64,000 nucleotides of DNA from Adenanthera pavonina (lineage: Eukaryota > Streptophyta > Magnoliopsida > Fabales > Fabaceae), in contig JAIVEN010000004.1 in the NCBI GenBank assembly GCA_026686845.1, forward strand, positions 16,586,827 through 16,650,826, given 5' to 3'. Shown piece by piece: positions 35,308 through 46,560 of the stretch. How positions within the stretch are numbered: position 1 is the stretch's first letter; every line of letters begins with the position of its first letter. Both the position numbers and the translations under genes were made by a program. The notes under the pieces are model-generated. The model was not told the origin of the DNA and searched no databases. It saw only the letters and a list, made by a program, of their open reading frames with translations.

Positions 35308-38300
35308 TGTAATATCTTGAATTTTGCTAGATATTAAATAGTGTAGAATAATAAAAATAATGATATCTAAAAATGTGTCTAAAGTCTCATAAAATAGAGA
35401 GACACAGAAATAACAAAAAAGGACAATTTTCTAGATTAGAATAAAAAGGAGAAAACTATAGTTTTGCCTCTAGAAAGAAAAATTCTTTGCAAATGGTCCC
35501 TGAGAAGTATGGATTAATATGATTATGCCCCTAGAAATAAAATTCCTTACATTTTAGTCCCTAAGGAAGAATTAGACATGGGGAGGGAGTGGAATAAAGT
35601 GTGGGGGAAAATTATATATAATTAAATTGAACCTCTCAATGAGCTAAGTCCAATGGAAAATAGCATGAAAGTTATTAAAATCAAAATAATATTTATTAGG
35701 TAATTATAATTTAATATTAATATTTTACCCAATAAAAATCAATTTGGATTGTAGGAAGAAGTAGTATTAATTCAAAAAAAAAAATAATGGGTCTTGCTAA
35801 AATATATTTAGGTCAAAATGATGATTTTGAACTAAAAGTAATTGTTGGATATTTTTGTACTAATTCAATGATAATTTTGGCTTAAATACTCAATTGGTAC
35901 TAGGGAATTTAATCAATAAAGGGTGTTTCGATCCATACAAATTATTGAAATAATTTGTGGTAAAATAAGAAGACAAATGGTGTCTACAAATGGATTTAGA
36001 CACAAGAAAAATGAAGGGAATAATTTTATTAACAAATAAGTAATTAAAGTTAAAAAAATAAGTTACAAAAAGGTTAGTTTTATTATTTAAATGTTGGAAA
36101 ACACTTAAGTGGCTACTATGCTCATCTTCATCAACTTTAGAACAACTGAACCAGAGATGAGAGTAGTGAAATTGTTGAACATAAGAAAGGAAGAGAAGAT
36201 AAGGAAAAAGGCAAGCTTTGGTCATCAAACTCTCAAGATAAGCTTCTTTGATTACTATCTTGGTTATGTCTAAGTTTTGTGAAGCTTCATGGAGTATTTC
36301 TTTCCATTCTTTCTCTGTAAATGATGCCTAGAGAGAAATGGAAGAGAGAGAAAGTGAGGCTATGAAAAAACTAATCCATGGAAAGTGAAATATAGTTCAT
36401 AAGATACACGGTTATAGCATTAGTTTCAAAGTTTGATAAGTTGTTATTTTTCTACAATTTTTCTTTTTTTTTGTGATTTAGGGTTTTAAAATAGGAAGAG
36501 AATTTCATAAATTTGACCACAAGAATGGATCTTTTGAGTCCAAATTATGTAAAAACAAGTGTATTGACTAAGTAAGGCCAAGTGGAAATCAAGTTGGAAA
36601 TTTAGAGTTTTTGTTGCACACTTTGTGATAGTGACCTAAGAATCAGTGGTTAATGTCATTGTTTTATGATACAATAGGATCCAAGGGAGTGTTAGAAGGC
36701 TAAAGGAAGTGCCTACAAAGTCTTGAGTTCATTGGAAAGCTTGAAGGTGGTTAACTTACTTATGTCTGCCTACGTATTGTCATTGATATTGCTTGGTTTG
36801 AATGATATATTCAATGTTTAAAATGTTGTCTTGTGATGATTTGACATTCTTGGTTGGATTGTTTCAAGGGCAATGTGACCCTGGATGTGTCCACATACAA
36901 TGGAAAGTACTACAATTTTTATAAAATATTTATGCCAAAATGATTTGATTGAATGTTTTATGTATTTTTTTATGACTACTTGCAATATATATGATAATAT
37001 GTGACCATCATGGTGGTTTGCATTATCCCAAAATTTTACTGGATACTAATTGATGAAAGAGTAAGAAATCAATGATAATTTGAAATATACAAGAAATTCG
37101 AAAAAACGGATAGATATCGTTTTGTGTGAAAAAGGGGAAAGAGATCATTTTTCCTGGTTGGATGAAAAAATAAGAAAATAATATTGTTACCTTTAAAGAA
37201 TTATTAAAATGATATCCACATCCCAAAATATATAAAAATTATGTGAGGAAGAAATAGAAAAGCCCTCAGGAAAAATTACACCTAATGACCCGAGAGTTTT
37301 AAAAATTATAATTTAAGATTAGGCCAAGGGCAATTTTGTAAATATGTAAAACTACTGTCAAAATGAAGTCCTCAATGAGAGAAGTCCAATGGTATATAGT
37401 ATGAAGGGTTGATATTCAAGAATAAGAAAATAATTAATGTCGTGTGTCCAAAAGTAACAATAAACTGATAAAGTAAATTATGTGCCCTACCAATGATTAA
37501 AAGGTAATTGGGATAGGATATGCGTCATACATAGATATCATTTGGGACAAGATAATTAAGAAAATATAAAAATAAAATTGGAATAGTCCTGTAGCCCAAA
37601 CATGCTAAATTACTATAAAAAATAGTTTTATTGGTACAGTTAAAAATTACCCAGTTCAGGATACATCTGGAGTAGGAAAAATTTAGCAGAATGGACACTT
37701 GAAACACTCTCATTGGGCATGAATTTGGGGCAGCTTGGGCAGCACAATTTTTTGGAGAAAACTTCTCAAAGAAGTTGACAATTTTTGGCCAAAAAGTAAC
37801 TTAAGTTGGTTAAGTGTTAATCATGATTAGTTGTATTAGTAAGCCACATTATTAAGTGCTTTAATCACCCTCTTTCTTCTGCACTTTTAGGAGAGAACCA
37901 GCAGCAAATAGAGGGAAGAAAAATGCAAAGAAAGAAGAGAGGAAGAAAGAAAAGAGAAGAGAAAGCTCAAGGCGAAAATTGAAAGCTCAAGTGGTAAGTT
38001 ATATTCTATCACTTCAAGCTTGATATCTATGGTCTTTAAAGCATGGTTCATAGATTATATTTCTCTCTTGGCATGATTAAGCAAGGAAATGAGTTTACAA
38101 ACCATTAAATTTAGGGAAAAGCTTAGACTAATCACTAGAAGCAAGAATCTATGGCTAGTTGGAAGTGTTTGAAGAAAATCTTTTTCTTCCATTTTGATGC
38201 CATTTTCGGTCAGAACAGGGGGAGTATTTAGAGAAGGAATTTCATGATTTTAACCTCACAAATAGATTCCCCATGGTCCAAAACCTTAAAAGCAAGTGTG

Positions 38301-40239
38301 TTGTACAAAAAAAATCAAAGGAAAGTTTAGGGTTCAGTGAGCAATGTATTGTGTAATTCTGAAATTGGTGGCTAAATTGATTAAATGATGATATGGATAG
38401 GTTCAAGGAAGTGTTAGAAAGCCCAAGAAGTGGTGTACCAATTGTGGGAACCTTTGGGACACATAAAGGTAGTTGATTCCCTTTACTAACATCACATTGT
38501 CATTATTGTTTCTTTCATATTTGACACTATGGCATATAGATGAAATGTTAATTTGTGGTATTTCTATGATGTTGACTGACTTCTATGAGGGATTTTAAGC
38601 CTCAGGATGTCCATTTTACAAAATGAAACTCTGCCAAAATTTTTATAAAATTTATATGTCCAAATGTGCCTATACAATGAATTCAAGTTTTTGTGATATT
38701 TCTATGAAAAATGTGATTGTCGCACCCGGAAAAATGCGACGGAAGGAAAAAAGAGAACAAATCTGGTCTTCGAGTGAAAACCGACTTGTGAGGAGTCGCC
38801 ACCAAAATTTTGAGGAAAAATCTTGGAAAACCGAATTAAAGAGGAAAAGGATGGTCTGCGTAACTAAAGTTGGATTCGGGAGTTGATTGTGCGTGGGGAA
38901 GGGGTTAGGCACCCCACAACACCCGTTCCTAAGAACGGTTACCTTACATTGATTGTGTAAATTAATATGGCTTAAAAATATATTTTGGTTTTCCTTATAT
39001 AATTCACATGTGAGAAAATGGGTAGAGAAAAAAGAAATTAAGAAGGTTTGGAAAATAGAATATGGAAAATAAATTAACTTAGAAATAAGGGGGGTTAAAA
39101 AAATGAGGAAAAAGGAATTTAAGAAAATAAATTGGAAAATATTTATTTATTTACAAAGGCGGACTTGACCCAGGATCAGAGCCTGGGGCCTACGTACCCT
39201 GCGATGGGGATCAAAGTCCACGTAGTTCGGACCTAGAAATACGTGTCTGTTGGTTGATATTTTCTTATTTTTGTAATAAGAGAAAGTTAATGGAAAATAA
39301 TTTAACTTTTTGCAAACAAAACAATTTTCTGAGATTGAATTGGTGTATTTTAATTTGCAAAAAACAATTTAATTCCATTTTACTTATTCTTATTTTATTT
39401 TGTTCGAAAATATTTTATTTTATTTTTTCATTATTATTATTTTTTGAAAATGCATTTATTTGATTGATTGATTTTTTTTATTTAAAACCCTCATTTTTTG
39501 TACTTTTGAAAATTTTTCTTTTAAAAAGAGAAAACCGATCCACCCGTTACAGACTCGCAGCCATGCCTGATAGATCAATACCTTAGTTACCTGCAAAAGT
39601 TCTAAACCTCGCGGCATAAAGGCTTTATCATAATTTTAAGACGATAATTTAAAAAACATTATTATCATTTAAAGTTTGAGAATTGGTTATATAATCATTT
39701 TCTTAAAAGAAGGTCCAACTAGTACATATGCGTAGATTCGCAATCTTACGTGACGACACAGTTAACCCGAATACCTGCGTGGGTTCTGGAAACCTCACGT
39801 GGTATGGTTACCCAATCGGCTATTTCTACTATTCATTTCATTATTATTTATTTTATTTATTTTTTATGAGAAAATAAAATTTTGGAAGGAAAGGTCATTG
39901 GGACCTATTATATATATACATTTATAATACACTCATGCAACACCATAGGCTCACACGATGCACTTATTTTAGGGATCTGTGAAAGCTCTAGAAACCTTCG
40001 TGAACAATTCTAGATATTCCCACTTGTAAGTATTTCTTTTATTATTTCATTTACTTTTTAGAAAACAATAACATACGAAAACTTATAACCCAGAGGACCA
40101 CTGGATAAGACTACTTAAATTTGCTCTACGAACCATAAAGCATGTAGTGGACAGTGAAGTTGCGAATTTAACCACGAATCAACCAAGATGGAACAACCCA
40201 CATACATAATTCATGTTTAGGCCAACAAATTTCATAGTG

Positions 40240-40600
40240 TTAGGCTCATAAGAAAACAGCCCTAAATACTCCTAACAACTTCCCAAGCCCAAATTTATAA
40301 GAAAACAGACCAGAGTATTGAAACAATTTCTCCAACCCAGATTCATAAGAAAATAGACCAAAGTACTTAAACCATTTCCCAAACCCAAGCCCATAAGAAA
40401 ACAGGTTAAAATATTAAAACAAATTCCAAACCCAGGCCCATGGAAAAAACAGGTCAAAAAATATTAAAGTGAATTCCCAGGCCCAGAGGTCCCAAAAAAT
40501 GAGTCAAAGATATTAGAGCCACTCCCTAACTCAGGCCCTTAAGAAAACAAGTCCAAATATTAAGACAATTTCCCAACGCGCTCAGGCCCTTTTCTAACAG
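40240..40600 (-). repeat. about 48-bp tandem repeat, about 7 units
   Basis: The core ATAAGAAAACAG (with variants) starts at 40248, 40297, 40345 and 40393, then in degraded form near 40440, 40488 and 40539. The spacing is 47-49 bp. Because 48 is divisible by three, the minus strand reads as a repeating 16-codon pattern over 61 codons (40272-40457). I regard this as a by-product of the repeat, not a gene. Confidence 0.8.
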
Positions 40601-41039
40601 CATAAAATTCACAATCAAAACAAATAAAGGGTCCTTCAAAGCTTAAACTTCCATCCCCGCATAATGCTCTAGCAGTAAATCATCCAATAATCATAGATTC
40701 ACCGAGTTAGGGATGGCAAAGCATTCATGGGATTTCCACAATGAATAACTCCAGCGGCATTTTTCTAAACCAGTTTAGTATGTAGCTAGAGAACCCAACC
40801 AATTGGCAATTAACGGAGGACCCAAGCAATACTGCACAGAAATAGACCCCCAGTAAATAGGCTCAAATGTCCCCATGTTTTCCAAAGCAAACAAAATTAG
40901 CAAGAGACTTATATGAATTACTCAGAAAAACCGAGAACCTAAATCCAGGATCCAACACCACAAAAAAAAAACAGACTGGAGAACCTAAGGGAAAAGAATG
41001 TTGATCAAAAAGGGAAGCATAATTGGAACACGTATTACC

Positions 41040-41990
41040 AAATCTAGAGTCTCTGCCCCTCTGCAATTGCTACTGCACCTTGTCTCCACTCAGAATTGTT
41101 CCTTCAGTAGCCTTTCTTGCATTCTGGCCCAGAACGGCCTCCAATCCTTTCTGTAATTCCTCTTGGCCTCCTGAAAGTCCCCCCTGTTTTTTGCTCTCAG
41201 TCCCAACTCCCCTCACAGCTTTCTGTTCTTGCATGTGCCCTCAATCTCAGTCCCTCGGCCTCGTGTCCTTCTCTTCCTGAAGCTCTCTTGCTCCTCGGAT
41301 GGTGGCTTCCACTCGGTTCCCCTCTTCCCGAGCTCGTCCTCCTTCCTTCATTTTTCTTTCAGCTTTCTCCATGGTTTTTCTTCGGTTCCTCGGCTCCCTC
41401 TGTTTTCGCTCCCTCCTTCATTTTTTGGCTCTTCCGTTCTTCGCCTTAGTCTCGGTCTCGGTCTCCCTCCACCTTGAGCTTCTGGTTTCTATTGTGCTCT
41501 GCCTCCTCCAATTTTCCGCCCGAGCTTCCTCTTCGTCTTCTCTGCTTCACCTTTTCTTTTCAAACTAGTGCTCCCTCAGTTTTTCAGCTTCAGTCTCCTC
41601 CTACCGGTTCAGATTGGAGTTCCTCCTCACCCTCGATCCCCGCGGCTCGGAAATCTCCCTCTGATTTCCTCAAAGTTTCTAGGGCTCCTCCTTTTAACTC
41701 TCTCGACCTCCCTTTTGCTTTTTCCTTTTATGTACGCTTCCTTCGGTTCTCATCGTGCTCTCTCAGGCTTTCTGCAGCTCCTTCTGTTTCTCCTTCCCTG
41801 CACAGTTCCTTCTATTTTGTCCGCGTCCTCAGCTTTCCTCTGCCTCCCTTGTTCCCTTCGTCTGCGTCCGCCTCTTTTTCAGTCTGCTCCTCCCTGTTAT
41901 TTTCGTGACTACCTCTGCTTCTCTCTATCTCACCCGTGCGGCCCAATTTCTTTTCCTTTCTTTGTCTACTGCCCTAATTGTTTAGGGTAG
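41040..41990 (+). other. pyrimidine-rich segment of the Ogre-like LTR, no gene
   Basis: The plus strand is strongly C/T-rich and so poor in stop codons. Open stretches of 76-144 codons overlap in all three forward frames; the translations are Ser/Leu/Phe/Pro-rich without any domain. The segment is likely part of the transcribed leader of the parent element. Confidence 0.7.
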
Positions 41991-44017
41991 CCCCTTTGGT
42001 CCAAGCCCACGAGTCCAATTGTGGGCTCGTGGTTTTTGGGCCTCATATTACCTCCTCCCCCTTTTTTTCTTTTTAAGTTCTTCTTTTTTTTTTATTAGTT
42101 TTTTTTCAATTGGTATTATGGGCTTGAAATACTGGGCTGCATTTTAAGCCCAGTATTTTGAAACCCAGAGCATTCACCCCTCTTTTTTGAGTTTTTTCTT
42201 TTTTTTATTTAATTTTTTTTTGTTATTTTTTTGTTGCTTTGTTTTGTTTTTTCTTCTTGGTTATGTATTTGTATATTAATTTTATTTATTTAATTCTTGC
42301 AACTTTCTTCTTTTTTTTGTTTGTTTTTTTTTTCATTTAGACATTATTATTTATTATCAACTTTATTTTATTTTATTTTTTAAATGCCCGGACAAAATGG
42401 GGTGTTCACAGTGATGATATAATGGCATGTATGAGATTTATCTAATGAGATTATTTAAATCTCACACTCCCACATATTAACCATAATTAGGTAGCAATAA
42501 TGGCAAGACCTCTAAGGAAGAGAAAGGAAAGGAGAAAGCAATTGATCATTAACTTGATTTTGCTCAAAATGGCCATGAAATTAGAGCTTTTGTGTAAATT
42601 TGTAAATGTAATGTTAAATATTTTTGTTCTAGCTTTTATGTTGCTTTAGGACTTAGTGTAAGTATGGTATGATATGAAGATGATATATGGCCATGTAAAT
42701 ATTTTATAGCTTTTGTATGGTAAAGTATTAGGATACAAACGATAATTTTGACCACTTCAGAGTGAAGCCGCTACTGTTTAGACATAAAGGGCTTTAAAAT
42801 GGTTCAAAGATCACTCCATTTTGATGAGTGTACGAATTATGGTGATTTATCAAAGTTAGCCCATAAAACTGGATTTTCTGAAATTGACCATATAAATAGT
42901 GAAACTTCACAAACGTTACTGTACTAATTGGCCAAGTAATTGCTATGTATGATATTTTTTCCATGTAGCTAATCTTACAAGCTATTTTTAGAGATTGAAT
43001 CACTTTCATATGATTTTTATTGAATTAGTTATGATTTTCCAAAATTCAACCCGAAAAAGAAATTTGAATAAATGAATAGTTCATGAATTTTTAGAAAATT
43101 TTATTATAACATTTATGTGATTCAAGCTTCTAATTAAGTATAGTTGGACTCTAATGAAGTCTAATACTTAGGAAAATGCTCCCAAATAGAGGTGTTATAT
43201 GGTTGCTACTGAGATTATTTGAATCTCATTCCTTTCCAATTGTCTAACAAATTTTAGGTTCAAATTATGGCAAGATTGCCCAAGAAAGCAAAGGCAAGGA
43301 GAAGCAAGTTAATGTTCAAGATAATGATACTTTTGTTGATACTATTATATGAGATGTTATGTAAAATCTTATGGGATATGATCATGCTGTGTTTCCATGT
43401 TAATATTTTCCTCTAGGTTTGCTATGGAGTATCATGTAAAATAAAGGCAAGTTATGGCTATGTATGTATATATTAGTGTGTATTTTGGAAAGTTGGAAGA
43501 ATGCATGAGACCTTTCTGACCACTGTTGGGAATTCAATGTACTATACAGAGCTTACTATGCTTAATGTATGAGTATTTTATATGGTTAAAAACCAGACAC
43601 GTGTATCTTTCTGTAGACATAAAGATCACTCAATTTGGAGTTATGTATGATTTATGGTGATTTTTCAAATTTATAGTCAGAATCAGGGGTTTTTAAAAAT
43701 AACCATTGCTACAATACTGTTTAGAAAAATAAACTGTGCGAATTGGTCAAGTAGATACTTAGTTGCATATTTTTCCCATGTAGAGAATATTTTAATCTAT
43801 TTTCAGAGACTTGAACCATATCAACAAAATTTTTCTAGATTTAGTTATGAATTTTCAAATTTTGTCAAGTAAAATGAGATTAACCAAAGCAATAGTACCC
43901 GAAATGAAAAAAAAAATTGGTTTAAGTTATTTTATGCAATCAAGTCTCTAATCATACATTAATGAACTAAAATGGAGTATAATTCATGGGAAATGGGCCT
44001 AGGTATGAAGTGTGACA

Positions 44018-45696
44018 CTATTCCTTTTCTTTCTCAATCATTCTCAAATTCCTTTGGTCAAACTCCATTTTTCACCGATTATACTCTAAACCAAACCTCT
44101 TAAAACACCTTTGGAGTATTCCTTGAAATACATTTCAAGTGAAAATGATTAGAGTAAAATATGCCAATGTCGGGAAAGACCAAGGAAGACCGAAACATTC
44201 TGGCAAGTCTTAATCTACATCAAAAGAAGGTAATGCCTAGAAAAGGAATGTCGAATCCAGCAAGGGAACACCATCAAAGAAATAGAAAACAACTTCAAAG
44301 ACTGAATTAAAGAAACCTATGCCTACTGCTTCTACATCTAGCATAGAGTCTGAGGATCGCTAGATGACCATGGAGCCTCTTTGCAATTCAGAAAGCATCT
44401 TGAAATAATTCGCCACAAAATTTGTTGCAAAGAAGGTAATTACCCCATATTGCACAAGTCTGAAACAATTTCTCATTTCAAACCATTTTGATGTTGGAAT
44501 ATGGATGAGAAAGTATACAATTTTTTTGGAAATTAAAGAAAGATATGCTGATGAAGTGATCAAGACTTGGTATACCTCATTGAAGTATAATGACAAGAAG
44601 AAGTAATACCAAGTAACACTAAGGTTTAGGAATCTGTAGTGACAGATGAAAATCTTAATAACATTTTAGAGATTACTGAACAAGATGTGTTTAAGATTGA
44701 TATTTCTGCCACCAAATACATGGATGATATACAAGTAAAGTACAATCTTAAATGCACTTTTAAAGAGGAAAGAAAACAAGTCTCAACTGAAGAATGTGAA
44801 GCCTTCTAACCTTAGTGCTCAAGTAAGGGTCCTACACTATATAGTGTCTAGGATTATTTTCAATAAGAGAGAAAGCTTCAACTTAATCACCAGGGATGAA
44901 GCTCAAGTAATGGCAGCCTTAATTCGAAGAAGGGAGCTCAACCTAGGTAACATCATTCTTTAAAGAATGATCAAGGCCAGAAACTAGAGAAGAGACTCAA
45001 CTTTTCCTTATGCCTCAATCATCACTAAGCTACTCAAGTATGCCAAGATTCAACACTTGTAAAAAGGCAAGGGAAAGCCCATGGAGGAATTTAAAGAAGA
45101 AGAGCTAATAAGGATGAGCATTGAAAGAAAAGAGGGAAAATGTCTTAGAAAGGGGGCTAGCAAATCTGAAGATTTATTCTATGATGGGAGAAAGCCATAA
45201 CAATAAGAGACTACTTCTGAGGCTCCTCCAACCATCCAACCTGCACCACAGCCAACCCAACCTCAGCCTACTCCATAACCTAAACCGTTAACTCCATCCA
45301 CTTTGGCCAAACCAAATACCATCCTTGAACTATATGATTCTCTATCTGCAAAGATGATGAGTATTAGGGATGAGCAGAATGCCAAGTTTGCTTACCTACA
45401 AGCTCAAATAATTGACTTGGCTAAGAACCTCAAGGTGATTGCTAATGCCTATGATGATATTCAAAACTCTCTTCTAACCATATTAGCACCACATTAGAGT
45501 GGTACCTCTGAGCCTCTCAAATCTATCTCCACTAAAGTCCCAAGTCCTTTTAAAGAAGGCACCTCAGACTAATAATATAATGTGATTGTAAGGGCTTATG
45601 TAAAAAGTTTATTTATGTGATTAAAAGTACTATGTATGTATATGTTCTCTAAGTATAGTTGTTAAATGTTTATGAATAGATTATAATAAAACCAAA
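44018..45696 (+). pseudogene. degenerate 'putative plant transposon protein' (PF20167-like) region
   Basis: Translation across two or three frames gives the pattern of this plant retroelement-associated domain. An early part at about 44380-44610 (K-F-V-A-K-K-V, then W-Y-T-S-L-K-Y-N). A central part at about 44640-44780 (V-T-D-E-N-L-N-N-I-L-E-I-T, then K-Y-N-L-K-C-T-F). Then 44800-45060, with L-K-P-S-N-L-S-A-Q-V-R-V-L-H-Y-I-V and A-A-L-I-R-R-R-E. A proline/glutamine-rich linker and a charged helical tail of 64 codons (45303-45497) follow. Stops and frameshifts break it. The function of the domain is not known to me; it commonly sits in plant retrotransposons. The last 200 bp has no recognisable content. 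The family name is a judgement from motif pattern only. Confidence 0.5.
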
Positions 45697-46560
45697 ATGG
45701 TTCGCATCAAGAGGCAAATAAGAGTAGAGACTCTTGAACAAGGGAAGACATCATAGGGTGATGCTTTGGAAGTTATTATGAATAGATGAGATCAACGGTA
45801 AAGGATTATTGAAAAGTTACAGTGAACCTTAGATACTCAGAGATAGCCTCAAGAAACCATAGTTGAAATTTCATCTCTAAGGCAATATCAGTAGTAAGTA
45901 TCCCAAGTTGTACCCATGAATTAAGTAGTAGAGACAATGATTGGTCCTACTAACCAATAGTATATAATAGCTTAGTTCTTGAAATGATGTCCTCACTCAT
46001 TTAAGGAAAGATTTGATATACAAATGGTTGAGGAGTAGATACTAAGTTCAGAAAAGATTTCTAGGTTATTGAGCTACTCCTTTGAAGTGAGAACCCAATT
46101 GTCTACCTATAAGTTCAAGGAAGAAACAGTTAGTTGGTGGCTTAATACTAAGTTAATCTTTTCAGCTCAGGACATATCCTTGATGCAGAAACTATTTTGT
46201 AATATTTTATGATCAATATTTCTTGAAAGCCACATTCATACAACTATTCTTTTGCTCCATCTATTTGCAATAGTATGATGATGAGAGATGGAAGACAGAG
46301 AAGCTAGAAAGAGGTTTAAAGCCAACCAACAGGGAAAGGAAAGCCTAATACGAAGCAAGCGATTTAGTATGCTAGTAGAGGCTAGTAGAATGATAGGAAG
46401 TAATTTGAATTATCAAAGTTTTATAATTGTTACCTAGTAAATGTTAGAGAATCTGTTACTGATAAAAGTAAGAAAAGCATAAAGAGAACGATGCTGTGAA
46501 GTAATAGCAGCAAGAAAGAAAGATACTTATTTCGGTGATAGTTTTCCCATACAGATATAA
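45697..46560 (+). pseudogene. degenerate gypsy gag, displaced copy
   Basis: From ATG 45697 a basic start is followed by broken frames. From about 45980 it reads P-H-S-F-K-E-R-F-D-x-Q-M-V-E-E, S-S-E-K-I-S-R-L-L, then K-F-K-E-E-T-V-S-W-W, the capsid signature of plant gypsy Gag. The end (46260-46330) matches 17880-17945 of the array gag. In the array this gag lies downstream of the inverted-repeat cluster; here it lies upstream of it. Not functional. Confidence 0.65.

Larger units (their letters stand above)
38718..42410 (+). mobile_element. Ogre/Tat-like solo LTR (3,693 bp), target duplication GTGAT
   Basis: GTGAT at 38713-38717 and 42411-42415 flanks TGTCGCACCC...GGTGTTCACA. The 5' part has the GGAGTCGCCACC block and, near 38896-38935, the 'ggttaggcaccccacaac' and AAGAACGGTTACC-type blocks familiar from Tat/Ogre LTRs. 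Three loosely repeated units near 39550-39620, 39730-39810 and 39945-40030 share ACCTGCxxxxGTTCTxxAAACCTC-like wording. A 48-bp tandem repeat and a pyrimidine-rich block follow. The base composition is much richer in G+C than its neighbours between 41040 and 41990. No internal region or protein domain was found. Confidence 0.8.
37019..43199 (+). mobile_element. LTR-B solo LTR with target duplication TGGTT
   Basis: TGGTT at 37014-37018 and 43200-43204 flanks TGCATTATCC...GGTGTTATA. With the Ogre-like insert removed, the LTR is about 2.48 kb and matches 51605-54189 more closely than it matches LTR-A. There is no internal region, so it is a solo LTR left by intra-element recombination. Confidence 0.9.
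35308..44017 (+). mobile_element. LTR-A copy split by a nested solo LTR
   Basis: Parts 35308-37018 and 43200-44017 join into one LTR of about 2.5 kb that follows the array LTR. It starts TGTAATATCTTG and ends AAGTGTGACA, and shares the 'gagct(a/t)a..cccaatg' and 'ggtttaagt(t/g)(a/g)ttttat' blocks. The left part has lost about 440 bp relative to LTR1. No primer site follows at 44018, and the outer 5-mers (GCTTT left, CTATT right) do not match. It is therefore not a clean solo LTR. Confidence 0.75.

Noticed and set aside
35304..35308. CTTTT as target duplication joining 35308 with 54189
   Set aside because: It needs a one-base shift of the LTR start, is a common word in AT-rich DNA, and the two LTRs belong to different subfamilies with no primer site after the first.
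38623..38912. Overlapping forward (87 codons) and reverse (80 codons) frames as a small gene
   Set aside because: Both span the junction of the Ogre-like LTR at 38718 with its LTR-B host, so neither existed before the insertion.
40272..40457. Minus-strand 61-codon frame with a repeating 16-residue pattern, possibly a repeat protein
   Set aside because: The period comes from a 48-bp DNA tandem repeat within an LTR; there is no start context or partner domain.
41023..41990. Overlapping forward reading frames of 76-144 codons that might be called a gene
   Set aside because: They lie in a pyrimidine-rich part of an Ogre-like LTR, are open in all three frames because C/T-rich DNA lacks stops, and give low-complexity Ser/Leu/Phe/Pro translations without domains.
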